Shown here: positions 31,801 to 42,254 of the stretch, one piece after another
How positions within the stretch are numbered: the stretch's first letter is position 1
Layout of the letters: each line of letters opens with the position of its first letter
NCBI GenBank assembly: GCA_963680875.1
Contig: OY804589.1
Coordinates: forward strand, 23,951,462 to 24,015,461
Reading direction: 5' to 3'
From: Bathymodiolus brooksi
Lineage: Eukaryota; Mollusca; Bivalvia; Mytilida; Modiolidae
Length of the DNA stretch: 64,000 nt
Program-made: the position numbers and the translations under genes
The notes under the pieces: generated by a model
What the model saw: only the letters and a program-made list of their open reading frames with translations
Databases searched by the model: none
What the model was told of the DNA's origin: nothing

Positions 31801-34800
31801 AGCAAATGTCAATGTTACTATAGCTTTGAATATTATTACGCTCAATAAGTTGGTGAGTATATCCAAAGTGCAATAGTGCATTTTAAATAATATTTTGTAA
31901 GGGTCCGTCGTGGTCTTGATCGTCTGGTAGTTCGATTTACAACTACCTGTGTAATCATTGCCTATCACCACTGAAGTTGTGAGTTCGAACCCCGTTCATG
32001 GCGAGGTGTACTCGATAAACATTATGTGATAAAGTTTGTCAGTGACTTGAGACAGATCGGTGGTTTTCTCCGGGTAATCTGATTTCCTCCACCAATAAAT
32101 CTGACCGCCACGTTATAACTGAAATGTTGTTGAAAGTGGCGCTAAGCACTATAAACCAACCACCAACCAATCAATAATATATTTTAAATTATATATTTTT
32201 TATTTTATCATGTATTTCAAATTAAACACCGGGTTCAACACAAAGACAGAGAACAGCATACTAGTAAACAAGACAAGTTTGAAGATAGCAAAGGTGTAAT
32301 CAGAAGACGTAAACTGACTGATAGATGATACAACGACCCAAAAGAAAATTGACAAAACGACAAACGACGATTTACCAAACATTAAACAGACAACTAATGA
32401 TCGTCCAACACAAACTCCACTAAAAACTAATCAGAATCCGAAGAAGGACAGATAATACAATGACCAAAAGAAATTTGACAAAACGACAAACAACGATCTA
32501 CAAAACGCTACACAGAATACTAAAGATCGACCGTGTTACTCTTGTTACCAACTCAAGAACTTTTAAGTAATATGCATGTATTTTATCATGTTATTCAAAA
32601 TAAACACTGGGGCAATCAATGTGCTACTCTGTACGTTCATGTACTGTGAAATACTTTTATTCGCCACGATTTTTTTCGTGGTTTAAGTTAACTACGAAAT
32701 CAGCGAAAATTAGAACCCTATGATTAATAATGATTTCACAGTATGTAAAGAAAGGTCAATATGTCATCACCAGGTTATATTTCTGAATTACAATTTTTTT
32801 TCAATTTTTTTTTCAGAGCATAAGCGACCAAACAATGTCCATATCTGGATATCTTACTTTGGTAAGTAATTTTGTCAAGTCATAAATACACATGTAAATA
32901 GCTTCATATACATATGTATACTATATGTATATTGATTAAATGGTTATAAAAGTTTTAAGATACCAAAGGGGTAATCAGAAGCCATAACTAAAGGAAGGAC
33001 CGACAATATAATGCAGTAATGGCCAAAAGTAAACGGATAAAAACGCAAAGAAATTATTTTTTCTCTTTTTTTTTTATCTAGAAACATAGTAAATGAGAAA
33101 TAACACAGGCTTTCCACTTGCAAAAGAAGTCAACCGAATAAGCAAAATATAAAAATGTTAACGCTAGAAAACAGAAATATCTCAGTAAATATGAGAATTA
33201 AAGCACTAGTTGCTGTCTAACGAAATAGCAGAAATATACGGATAAAGATATCGTCCGTGCTAACTATGGATCAAGCTTATAAGTATATGGCCTCTACATG
33301 TTTAACTCTAAACAATACCAAAGATATAATCGAAAATATACCAAAAACGAAGAAATAAAATTTGGAGGAACGAAAATCACATCACCAAACATCAATGCGC
33401 GAAAAAATGGTATTGGTTCATTCTCTACTAGAGAGGAAGAAGGTCATTAGAGGAGGCTCGTTAGGATATTAAAGAGGTGAAAATCTTATTGTTGGTGTTA
33501 AAATGCACAAGCGAGACGTGTGCAACCTGGATTGAGAATTCAGATGTTTTTAATGGTGTCGATTAGCCCTGTCCTAAGGGCTGAGCTGTAGAACTATTAC
33601 GCTGTGTACCAACGGAGGATTCGAGGATCCAACGGCGTGCCAAAATTTAGAATATGAATAGATTCTGATGTGCTCAATGAATTCATACAGCTTCAGACGA
33701 TGCAAGCCACTCAGAAATTCTTGCAATTTGACAAATTACAGGGACATTTTGAGACCATATGAAGTGGGTATTGTAATATATTCTAAGGTCAATATTAAGT
33801 GCTTCAACCTATTGGCTCGATTCTATCACTAATATAACCTTATTTCAATAACAACCACTTAAGAAAAACTCCATAGATGTAGGATAATGGTGTTTAACGC
33901 CACTTTCAAAGATATTTCAGTTATATCGTGGCGATCAGTTTAATAGATGGAGGAAACAGTAGTACTCGGAGAAAACCACCGATCTTCCGCAAGTCACTTA
34001 CATACTTCATCACATAATGTTGTATCGAGTGCACGAATGGGATTCGAATACACAACGTTAGTGATGATGATCACTGATTGCATAGGTAGTTGTACACCCA
34101 ACTAACACGCGATCACGACCACGAAGGCCCCACGTAGAATCAAATTGTTTAATGCGACTGTCCTCTGTCAACAAATTGTATTTCTGTTGTTCCAGATATG
34201 GAATGATCAACGACTAGATTGGTCTGCTGATGCGACGTACAACACCGATATCCCAGTTATTTTTAGTAACGAGGATTACATATGGCGACCATCATTAATC
34301 ATAGAAAATTCGTAAGTTTAATAGAGTGTTGAGGATTAAGGTTATGGTGTTTAACGCCACTTTCAACAATATTTCATTTATATCGTGGCGGTCAGTTTTA
34401 TTGGTGGAGGAAGCAAGAGTACCCGGAAAAAACTATCGACCTGCCGCAAGTCACGGACAAACTTTATCACATAATGTTGTATCGAGCACACCTTGCCAAG
34501 ATCGGGACTTAGAACTTGATAGGCACTGATGGCATAGATAGTCGTAAATCCAATTACCTTACACCATGTCAATCAATACCATTTGAAGAGATGAATAGTT
34601 CCTAACGATGGGTCATGCGACATCCCTGTGCGGTTAATTTATTTTATCCTGCAAACAGTACATTTGCTGTACAAATATGCTATACGAATAAATTTTTGCT
34701 TTATTCGTACTAGACGAATAAACTTTTCGTACTATACAAATAAACTTTTCAGCCTACGAATAAACTTTCCTGGTACCCTGTAGCTATGTACAGCGGAGGG

Positions 34801-37800
34801 CGCAGACAAGTATGAAACTGGTACTAATTAACGCGGACCACGAGAAGACACCCTTGACAACATTTATGAAAGGCGAGGAATGACGCTTGTTTCTGTCCTT
34901 TTTGCTTAAATCTGACATGTTTTCCGACTTTTTTGACATTGCAGGATAAACACAATATACGTACATTGTCGTTAAATATAAAATTCATTTGTACTCGCTG
35001 CGAAACAGGCCTGAAAAGCTCGCCAAAGGCTCGCTATTCTGCCTGTTTCTAAAGCTCGTACAAATAAATTTTATATTTACCGACAATGTACGTATATTGT
35101 ATATTTATCCTGTAATCAGTACATTTGCTGTACAAATATGCTATACGAATAAATATTTGCTTTATTCGTACTAGACGAATATATTTTCCGTACTATACGA
35201 ATAAACTTTTCAACCTACGAATAAACTTTCCTGGTACCCTGTAGCTATGTACAGCGGAGGGCGCAGACATGTATGAAACTGGTACTAATGTAACGCGGAC
35301 CACGAAGAAGACACCCTTGACAACATTTATGAAAGGCGAGGAATGACGCTTGTTTCTGTCCTTTTTGTTTAAATCTGACAAGTTTTCCGACTTTTTTGAC
35401 ATTGCACGATACACACAATATACGTACATTGTCGTTAAAAATAAAATTCATTTGTACTCGCTGCGAAACAGGCCTGAAAAGCTCGCCGAAGGCTCGCTAT
35501 TCTGCCTGTTTCTAAAGCTCGGTGGTGTAATGGTTAGTGGGCTCGCCTCGAGTGCGGTAGGTTTGTGGGGTCGAGCCCCCTGTCGGGTCAAACCAAAAAC
35601 TATGAGATTGGTATTTGTGGCTTCTCCGCTAAGCTCACGGCATTAAAGAGAAAGAGCAAAGACCGGTTGGCTCGGAATCGGGATAATGTGTCCGAGTGGG
35701 TCGACATGTCTATCCGAAGAGTGTTGTTTCAGTGAGCTAGCACTATGATAATCCAACTAAGCGTGTTGTAGGTCTGGTACAAAGCGGTTCTTATTATCAT
35801 CTCATCGAAACTTAACTTGTTCTTGCCATGATATAGCTGAAAAATTGCTGAATTGGTGTGAAGCAACACTCACTCACTCACTCTTGTTAATAGATCTAAT
35901 ATTACATATATGACAGAACCCGTGTCAACTAGATTAAATATATTATGTATAATGTTCAAGATTAGAGCGTTTTTGTTTTGTCTTTTTTATATAACAAAGC
36001 TGCTCCCTCAATATGCGAGTTTACATTTTTCTCACATGTAGAAACTCTTGCATGACCGTATTATAACAGGAGAGCAGGTTTAGGCCTAACAAACTACCTT
36101 AACACTACCACCTGTTATTGACGTGTATGTACCGAGCCAGGAAAGTGAACGGACATGTGTATACATGTGTGGTAGGGGTACCAATTGTACCGAGCCAGGA
36201 AAGTGAACGGACATGTGTATACATGTGTGGTAGGGGTATCAATTGTACCGAGCCAGGAAAGTGAACGGACATGTGTATACATGTGTGGTAGGGGTATCAA
36301 TTGTACCGAGTAAGGAAAGTGAACGGACATGTGTATACATGTGTGGTAGGGGTATCAATTGTACCGAGCCAGGAAAGTGAACGGAAATGTGTATACATGT
36401 GTGGTAGGGGTATCAATTGTACCGAGTCAGGAAAGTCGACGGACATGTGTATACATGTGTGGTAGGGGTATCAATTGTACCGAGCCAGGAAAGTGAACAG
36501 ACATGTGTATACATGTGTGGTAGGGGAATCAATTGTACCGAGCCAGGAAAGTGAACAGATATGTGTATACATGTGTGGTAGGGGAATCAATTGTACCGAG
36601 ACAGGAAAGTGAACAGACATGTGTATACATGTGTGGTAGGGGTATCAATTGTACCGAGCCGGGAAAGTGAACGGACATGTGTGGTAGGGGTATCAATTGT
36701 ACCGAGCCGGGAAAGTGAACGGACATGTGTATACATGTGTGGTAAGGGAATCAATTGTACCGAGCCAGGAAAGTGAGCAGACATGTGTATACATGTGTGG
36801 TAGGGGGATCAATTGTACCGAGCCAGGAAAGTGAACAGACATGTGTATACATGAGTGGTAGGGGAATCAATTGTACCGAGCCAGGAAAGTGAACAGACAT
36901 GTGTATACATGTGTGGTAGGGGTATCAATTGTACCGAGCCAGGAAAGTCGACGGACATGTGTATACATGTGTGGTAGGGGTATCAATTGTACCGAGTCAG
37001 GAAAGTCGACGGACATGTGTATACATGTGTGGTAGGGGAATCAATTGTACCGAGACAGGAAAGTGAACAGACATGTGTATACATGTGTGGTAGGGGAATC
37101 AATTGTACCGAGACAGGAAAGTGAACAGACATGTGTATACATGTGTGGTAGGGGTATCAATTGTACCGAGTCAGGAAAGTCGACGGACATTGTGTATACA
37201 TGTGTGGTAGGGGAATCAATTGTACCGAGACAGGAAAGTGAACAGGCATGTGTATTCATGTGTGGTAGGGGAATCAATTGTACCGAGACAGGAAAGTGAA
37301 CAGACATGTGTATACATGAGTGGTAGGGGAATCAATTGTACCGAGCCAGGAAAGTGAACGGACATGTGTATACATGTGTGGTAGGGGTATCAATTGTACC
37401 GAGCCAGGAAAGTCGACGGACATGTGTATACATGTGTGGTAGGGGAATCAATTGTACCGAGACAAGAACGTGAACAGACATGTGTATACATGAGTGGTAG
37501 GGGAATCAATTGTACCGAGCCAGGAAAGTGAACGGACATGTGTATACATGTGTGGAAGGGGTATCAATTGTACCGAGCCAGGAAAGTCGACGGACATGTG
37601 TATACATGTGTGGTAGGGGAATCAATTGTACCGAGACAGGAAAGTGAACAGACATGTGTATACATTTGTGGTAGGGGTATCAATTGTACCGAGCCAGGAA
37701 AGTGAACGGACATGTGTATACATGTGTGGTAGCGGTATCAATTTTACCGAGACAGGAAAGTGAACAGACATGTGTATACATGTGTGGTAGGGGAATCAAT

Positions 37801-40800
37801 TGTACCGAGACAGGAAAGTGAACAGACATGTGTATGCATGTGTGGTAGGGGTATCAATTGTACCGAGCCAGGAAAGTCGACGGACATGTGTATACATGTG
37901 TGGTAGGGGAATTAATTGTACCGAGACAGGAAAGTGAACAGACATGTGTATACATGAGTGGTAGGTGAATCAATTGTACCGAGCGAGGAAAGTGAACGGA
38001 CATGTGTATACATGTGTGGTAGGGGAATCAATTGTACCGAGCCAGGAAAGTGAACGGACATGTGTATACATGTGTGGTAGGGGTATCAATTGTACCGAGC
38101 CAGGAAAGTCGACGGACATGTGTATACATGTGTGGTAGGGGTATCAATTGTACCGAGCCAGGAAAGTCGACGGACATGTGTATACATGTGTGGTAGGGGA
38201 ATCAATTGTACCGAGCCAGGAAAGTGAACGGACATGTGTATACATGAGTGGTAGGGGAATCAATTGTACCGAGACAGGAAAGTGAACAGACATGTGTATA
38301 CATGAGTGGTAGGGGAATCAATTGTACCGAGACAGGAAAGTGAACAGACATGTGTATACATGTGTGGTAGGGGAATCAATTGTACCGAGCCAGGAAAGTG
38401 AACAGACATGTGTATACATGAGTGGTAGGGGAATAAATTGTACCGAGACAGGAAAGTGAACAGACATGTGTATACATGTGTGGTAGGGGTATCAATTTTA
38501 CATTTCTTTTAACGATTTTTCGATTAGATTTTGGAACTGTTACGACGACAAAAATAAAGCTATATTAAAAGAAATAAAATTGTTTCGATTGTGTTAATGA
38601 CTTCATTGGACAAACAAGAGTTTTTTCCCAGCTTTTTGTATCAAGACCAAAAACCCCCGCGCATGTAGGAAAGGTTTGTTCGACTTGTTCTATGAAAAAT
38701 GTTTGATTTCATAGAATGACGACCAAAATCAGTTCTTAAATAAATATTACTGTATTCCTTGCCTGGAATTATTATATACATTGTTTGCGCATGTTTATCA
38801 CCGGAACAAGAAACAGTCACATAATCCTTAAATGGTAGCATTTTATTTTCAGAGTGAGTGACATATCAGTCATAAGTGACACTACTGTTGTAATGAAAAT
38901 AAAAAATGATGGAGAAATCACATGGACTCCTTCCGGTATATATAAAACACACTGTGAAACTGATGTAACATTTTACCCATTCGATACACAAGAATGTGAC
39001 GTCATTGTGACGTCATGGGGATATACATCAATTGAACTCAGTCTTTATGTCGACACGGAGGCAGTGCGTTTGAGTTATTTCAAGGAGAATGGAGAATGGG
39101 AATATCAAGGTTATTCATCATCCTCGAGTACTGGTACAAGAGAAGGCTCATCTACACCGGAACTGACGTATACATTGAAATTTAAGCGACGTCCATATTT
39201 TCACATTTTGAATTCGTTAGTTCCAATGGTACTGTTAGCATTTTTGAGTGCAATGGTGTTCAAATTACCACCAGATTCTGGAGAGAAAATGGGATTTAGT
39301 CTCACAGTTTTACTGGCCTACGCCGTTTATTTGACAATAATTTCAGACGATATGCCTTCCACGTCGACATCAACGTCTGTTTTATGTAAGTTTTGCGGAA
39401 TTTTGTACATTTCCGATTTGATTCTAAAATCATACGTTTGTACACGCTTTTATTGAAGTTATTTCCTTTAAAGAGGTTACAAGAGTCCCCTTTCGTGCAG
39501 TGTTTAATGTCAATGATATTTTTTCTCGTAATCTGTACACAGTTTTAATTTTATATTTATAATAAAATTATCTGAGTACAAAATGTACTTCTACTTTAGC
39601 GAACCCTAACCTTAGTCCCAACTGTAACCCTAGCCCTAGCCCTAACCCTAACCATAACCCTTTGTTCTCATATCCGCATTGTAACGAAATGAAAGGTTAA
39701 GGGTCATGCGCGTTGATTATTACATTATCCGACTTCCGGGTTTCGCCAAAGTAGATTCTACCCAAATTACAAGCCGCCATGTTTAAATATCTACAAATTA
39801 TAAGAAAATTGTAATCGTCCTTCGCCCTTTCGCCCTTTTCACTGATTTTCTAGAACGGGCGCCATTTTGCTCGTAAGAGAAATCAATCCTATGAAAAACA
39901 TTGTCCTTTCACTGATTTTATAGAACGAGCGCCATTTTACTCTTCGTAAGGGACATAACTCGTATAAAAACGTATATCTTAGAGGTAAATGGGGAATGTA
40001 CAAAAGGTGTATTAAGATAAAATGAGGTACAAAACAAATGTACCAAATTCCGAAGGGATACGAGAATAGAGTGAGACACGACTCGGAAACAAAAGCAACA
40101 ACAGTATAAACAGAAAGTTATTTGACATTCTATATTTCACTCAGTTATAGGTTATGTTATGTTTATGGTGCTTAACGCCACTTTCAACACTATTTCAGCT
40201 ATATCGTGGTGGTCAGTTTTATTTGTGGAGGAAACGGAGTACCTGGAAAAAAACACCGACCTGGCGCAAGTCACTCAGTTATATATTATGGTTGTCGTTT
40301 CATATGACCTTATCACATCACTAAGAAGTGAGGTTTGTGCCCATAAAACTGGATTAAGCTCCGCCACAGTTTATTGGAATGCCGGTACAAAATCAAGAAT
40401 TAAGTGAACGGTCGTGCATATATCTGTTAGGGGTGTCGATATTGTGTCTTTGCTTCTGCGATTTGTGAATTATTTGTTTTCATTTTATCCAATCAAATTA
40501 GTCGCTTACCTTAGACATTTTACAGTTACTGATTACTCCTTAGGTATCTTATGGGACCCGGGTGGCTCAATGAGTTAGGTAGTTGGATTATCTAACAACT
40601 CATACAAGCCTATCAGCAATACGGCATGGGTTCGCGTCCGGCTTTGTAAATTATAAAAAGGGTGCACTCGACTCGCAGCCGCAAGTGATAAAGTTTACCA
40701 ATTGCTTGCCCATGATCGGTGGTTCTCTCCGGGTACTCTGGCTTCCTCCACCACTAAAACTTGTCGCCATGATATAGCTGAAATATTGCTGAAAGTGGCG

Positions 40801-42192
40801 TTAAGCACAATAAATCATTAAGTCATTAATCATTAATATTAGGTATCTTCACACTTTCCTTAATACAATACATTAATTTCTAATACAATACACAAACATG
40901 AAATGATGAACGATGATGTTAAGGATGTATTGTTGACGTCACGTAAGTCAAGCTAGACGAGTTCATTTCCAGTACACACTTTTATCCCATTAACTTGTCA
41001 ACGCAATAGATAAAAACATAATTGTCATAGCAAAGGGAAAGGGGAGGGGGGATTGGCTTATACATGTGTAGATAATAGTAGATACTCTTCTGTGATTGAA
41101 ATTGTAATTTACACTTTGATTTGAATATATTGAATAGTGCATGTCGTATGTTTGGGCCCATATGACTAGTTTAACCCCCCCCACCCCACACACGTACTTT
41201 TTTTGAAAAGTGCATGTATCAGGACATTTGTTGGTGTAAATAAACGTTAGAAAATATCGAAGAGGCAACAAAAAATGAACATTCCAGAGAAACCGGCAAC
41301 ACATGGGTACACAAGACGAAGGGGTATCGATTTGGCCTCTTTCTGTGATTTTTCTATTAAATTTTAGAAATGTTCTGACAGTGTGGTATCTTTTGTCATT
41401 CATTTTATTACTACAAGAATATTAACACAACGTCAGTTTTAAGAGGAAATATTTAAACTCTCTCTCAATACTGAAAACAAATAAATAGAGGGCCCGGGTG
41501 GCTCAATGAGTTAAGTAGTTGGATTACCTAACAACTCATGCATGCAAGCCTATCACCAATACGGGGTGGGTTCGCGCACGGCTTTGTAAATTACAAAAAG
41601 GGCTTCCCCTTTACTCGCAGCCACAAGTGATAAAGCTTACCAGTTGTTTGCCCATGGTCGGCGGTACCCCCGGGTACTTCTACTTCTTCCACCACTAAAA
41701 CTGGTCGCCATGATATAGCTGAAATATTGCTGAAAGTGGCGTTCAAACACAAAAAATAAAAAATGAAATAAAATCAACAAATAAATAAAATAATTATTTT
41801 CATTTTCAGCTGTCTACCTTTTGATTGTACTAGCGATGGGAGTGATTTCGGTGATCATGACAATATTTGTTTTGGAATGTCATCATAAGGACGATTCACT
41901 TCCGGTTCCAAGATGGCTGACCAAAGTGACTATTAGTTGTTGTGCCAAATTTGCGTGCTGGAAGGATTATAAATGTTTGTGTGGACGTCAAATAAGACCT
42001 TCTCATGAAGACCAAAACTACAATATGACTGAAGAAAAACACTGTGAAGACAATGAAACGGACGATACAATTACATGGAAAGATATTTGTCATATTTTAG
42101 ACGCGTTTTTTCTAAGACTTTATCTTATTGTGATCGGTTCGCTGACATGTTTATTGTTAATAACACTTATTGCTGGCTTTAACAGCAAGTAA
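28795..42192 (+). CDS. Nicotinic acetylcholine receptor-like (Cys-loop) subunit, non-alpha type, six coding exons
   Basis: Cys-loop subunits form pentameric ligand-gated channels in the plasma membrane. Exons 28795-28837, 31707-31852, 32817-32861, 34196-34311, 38853-39385 and 41810-42192 join in phase (1266 bases, 421 residues), all with GT/AG borders; the 45-base third exon and a fourth near 110 bases are typical of nAChR genes. In order: signal peptide [14 protein letters not shown]; ligand-binding domain ([35 protein letters not shown]); the Cys-loop [15 protein letters not shown] with 13 residues between the cysteines; [19 protein letters not shown] (TM1); [20 protein letters not shown] (TM2); [20 protein letters not shown] (TM3); a short cytoplasmic loop of about 75 residues; [20 protein letters not shown] (TM4). 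No vicinal CC pair is present in loop C, so it should be a non-alpha subunit. GEK before TM2 suggests a cation channel. The ligand is unknown. Confidence 0.9.
28828..29235. repeat. Three copies of a 133-137 bp unit starting at the exon 1 donor
   Basis: TGTTTTATTGGAGGAAATG occurs at 28891, 29024 and 29161. Each copy begins with a version of CTTTAGCATGTGAGTAG, the end of exon 1 plus its donor; the later copies read TTTAGCATGTGAATTAT and TTTAGCATATTAGTAAT. So the exon border itself has been duplicated into the intron and then decayed. Confidence 0.8.
29255..29470 (-). mobile_element. SINE S1, reverse, in intron 1
   Basis: GGTTATGGTGTTTAACGCCA, then a local 18-base duplication of AGTTATATCGTGGCTGTC, body TTGGTGGAGGAAACAGG and B box reversed GAACGGGATTCGAACTCAC. 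The head is missing. Confidence 0.82.
29471..29770. repeat. Eroded short-period repeat built on TAATATTGATA
   Basis: The motif ATATTGATA with purine-rich spacers (GACAAAAAGGGG and similar) recurs at irregular spacing through about 29490-29760. Probably an old, decayed minisatellite. Confidence 0.5.
29865..30085 (+). mobile_element. SINE S1, plus strand, in intron 1
   Basis: GTGCCTATTGCCACTAAAGT, GTTCAAACCCCGTTCATGGC (B box), GTGGTTTTCTCCGGGTACTC, CCACGATATAACTGAAATAT and GTGGCGTTAAACACCATAAA. Confidence 0.85.
30086..31706. other. Remainder of nAChR-like intron 1
   Basis: Contains a retroelement-tail fragment with a 60-base tandem duplication (30470-30745; ATAGTAGATTATTGTAAGTT appears twice), a poly-C run at about 30879-30893, and two small unsupported open frames at 31095-31379 and on the opposite strand. 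Pyrimidine-rich TTTTCTTTCAG ends it at 31706. Confidence 0.5.
31707..31852 (+). CDS. nAChR-like gene exon 2
   Basis: Two bases plus 48 codons: [40 protein letters not shown] and NIITLNKL. This is the N-terminal helix and first strand of the ligand-binding domain. Donor GTGAGT. Confidence 0.88.
31908..32165 (+). mobile_element. SINE S1, full length, best plus-strand example
   Basis: Head GTCGTGGTCTTGATCGTCTG, B box GAGTTCGAACCCCGTTCATG, body TTATGTGATAAAGTTTGTCA and GGTGGTTTTCTCCGGG, tail TTATAACTGAAATGTTGTTG and CACTATAAACCAACC. Lies in intron 2 of the receptor gene. Confidence 0.9.
32280..32545 (-). mobile_element. Two adjacent retroelement-tail pieces, reverse
   Basis: GAAGATAGCAAAGGTGTAAT and, about 145 bases on, ATCAGAATCCGAAGAAGGAC begin two versions of the tail core; both continue into AAACGACAAAC(G/A)ACGAT. 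Confidence 0.68.
32817..32861 (+). CDS. nAChR-like gene exon 3
   Basis: Fifteen codons, [15 protein letters not shown], between a T-rich TTTCAG acceptor and GTAAGT donor. A 45-base exon here is conserved in animal nAChR genes. Confidence 0.9.
32945..33055 (-). mobile_element. Retroelement-tail fragment, reverse, in intron 3
   Basis: AGATACCAAAGGGGTAATCA, GAAGCCATAACTAAAGGAAG and AATGGCCAAAAGTAAACG match the 3' part of the tail. Confidence 0.65.
33060..33875. other. Intron 3 stretch without recognised features
   Basis: No coding or repeat family assigned. A G/A-rich part at 33420-33490 (CTAGAGAGGAAGAAGG) is low complexity. Confidence 0.4.
33880..34133 (-). mobile_element. SINE S1, full length, reverse, in intron 3
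   Basis: GGTGTTTAACGCCACTTTCA, AAAACCACCGATCTTCCGC, GAATGGGATTCGAATACACA (B box reversed) and ACGCGATCACGACCACGAAG (head reversed). It ends 62 bases before the exon 4 acceptor. Confidence 0.88.
34196..34311 (+). CDS. nAChR-like gene exon 4
   Basis: 38 codons plus two bases: [38 protein letters not shown]. The usual WxPD motif reads WRPS. Donor GTAAGT. Confidence 0.9.
34340..34562 (-). mobile_element. SINE S1, reverse, in intron 4
   Basis: TTATGGTGTTTAACGCCACT, TTGGTGGAGGAAGCAAGAGT, ACCTGCCGCAAGTCACGG and AATTACCTTACACCATGTC. Starts 29 bases after the exon 4 donor; the B box is eroded. Confidence 0.82.
34640..35517 (+). repeat. Two tandem copies of a fold-back element (period about 466)
   Basis: Copy 1 is about 34645-35057 and copy 2 about 35108-35517; they share CAGTACATTTGCTGTACAAA, AATATGCTATACGAATAAAT, TCCTGGTACCCTGTAGCTAT and TGACGCTTGTTTCTGTCC. 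The 3' part of copy 1 forms a long inverted repeat: arms 34942-34994 and 35058-35112 (GATAAACACAATATACGTAC against GTACGTATATTGTATATTTATC), with inner arms GAAACAGGC and GCCTGTTTC. A SINE replaces the second arm of copy 2. Confidence 0.82.
35518..35885 (+). mobile_element. tRNA-derived SINE, family S3, full length
   Basis: Head GGTGGTGTAATGGTTAGTGG (A box), B box GGGGTCGAGCCCCCTG, body GTTGGCTCGGAATCGGGATA and GTCGACATGTCTATCCG, then CTAGCACTATGATAATCCAA, common tail CCATGATATAGCTGAAAAAT, ending (CACT)n. Inserted in the loop of a fold-back element. Confidence 0.9.
36126..38505. repeat. 58-bp minisatellite, about 41 copies, in nAChR-like intron 4
   Basis: Unit GTACCGAGCCAGGAAAGTGA, ACGGACATGTGTATACATGT, GTGGTAGGGGTATCAATT; GTACCGAG starts at 36187, 36245 and so on. 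Two main variant blocks alternate: GTGAAC(G/A)GACAT or GTCGACGGACAT, and GGGGTATC or GGGGAATC. Each unit has the palindromic core TGTATACA. One unit near 36690 is shortened. Confidence 0.96.
38506..38852. other. End of nAChR-like intron 4
   Basis: AT-rich sequence ending in a good acceptor (ATTTTATTTTCAG). A 66-codon minus-strand open frame here has no recognisable feature. Confidence 0.5.
38853..39385 (+). CDS. nAChR-like gene exon 5 (Cys-loop, TM1, TM2)
   Basis: One base, 177 codons and one base. [20 protein letters not shown], Cys-loop [30 protein letters not shown], loop-C region [19 protein letters not shown] without paired cysteines, [55 protein letters not shown]. Donor GTAAGT. Confidence 0.93.
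39386..40159. other. nAChR-like intron 5, first part, with telomere-like patch
   Basis: Positions 39602-39662 read as degenerate CCCTAA-type repeats. A near-duplicate follows: TTTCACTGATTTTCTAGAAC at about 39837 and TTTCACTGATTTTATAGAAC at about 39906, each followed by GAGCGCCATTTT(G/A)CTC-like sequence. Nothing else recognised. Confidence 0.55.
39602..39662. repeat. Interstitial telomere-like repeat
   Basis: CCCTAACCTTAGTCCC, GTAACCCTAGCCCTAGCCC, TAACCCTAACCATAACCC: mixed CCCTAA and CCCTAG hexamers, oriented CCCTAA on the plus strand. Confidence 0.7.
40160..40290 (-). mobile_element. SINE S1 3' half, reverse, in intron 5
   Basis: TTATGGTGCTTAACGCCACT, TCGTGGTGGTCAGTTTTATT and CACCGACCTGGCGCAAGTCA. 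Confidence 0.8.
40555..40815 (+). mobile_element. tRNA-derived SINE, family S2
   Basis: Head GGACCCGGGTGGCTCAATGA, GTTAGGTAGTTGGATTATC; B box GGGTTCGCGTCCGGC; body GCCGCAAGTGATAAAGTTTA and GTGGTTCTCTCCGGGTACTC; common tail GATATAGCTGAAATATTGCT, GAAAGTGGCGTTAAGCAC. A second copy is at 41492. Confidence 0.87.
40816..41491. other. nAChR-like intron 5, middle part
   Basis: No recognised feature. A 137-codon minus-strand open frame (40990-41403) shows no domain, and its composition looks like non-coding sequence. Confidence 0.45.
41492..41755 (+). mobile_element. SINE family S2, second copy
   Basis: GGGCCCGGGTGGCTCAATGA, GTTCGCGCACGGC (B box, one change), CCACAAGTGATAAAGCTTAC, CCATGATATAGCTGAAATAT and AGTGGCGTTCAAACAC. 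Ends 55 bases before the exon 6 acceptor. Confidence 0.87.
41810..42192 (+). CDS. nAChR-like gene exon 6 (TM3, cytoplasmic loop, TM4)
   Basis: Two bases plus 126 codons and [23 protein letters not shown] (TM3), [15 protein letters not shown], a cysteine-rich stretch ([20 protein letters not shown]), an acidic loop, then [20 protein letters not shown] (TM4) and a short C-terminus GFNSK. An internal ATG at 41836 is not the start; the exon begins at the acceptor CATTTTCAG. Confidence 0.93.
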
Positions 42193-42254
42193 GACATACT
42201 TATTTTCAAGCATTTTGCAAAATATATCAACGCTTCTATGTGATGGGGTAGAGG

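Noticed and set aside
35518..35600. Functional tRNA gene
   Set aside because: A and B boxes are present but no plausible cloverleaf with acceptor stem closes, and the sequence continues into a SINE body and tail that recur elsewhere.
36126..38505. Possible CRISPR array, because of regular repeats with variable parts
   Set aside because: Units are head-to-tail with no unique spacers, and the context is an animal gene intron.
40990..41403. 137-codon minus-strand open frame in a receptor intron
   Set aside because: No family motif, no exon-like borders, and it is antisense to an intron.
41821..42192. Separate small membrane protein starting at an internal ATG
   Set aside because: It is the last exon of the receptor gene; the acceptor at 41808-41809 and the phase with exon 5 explain it.
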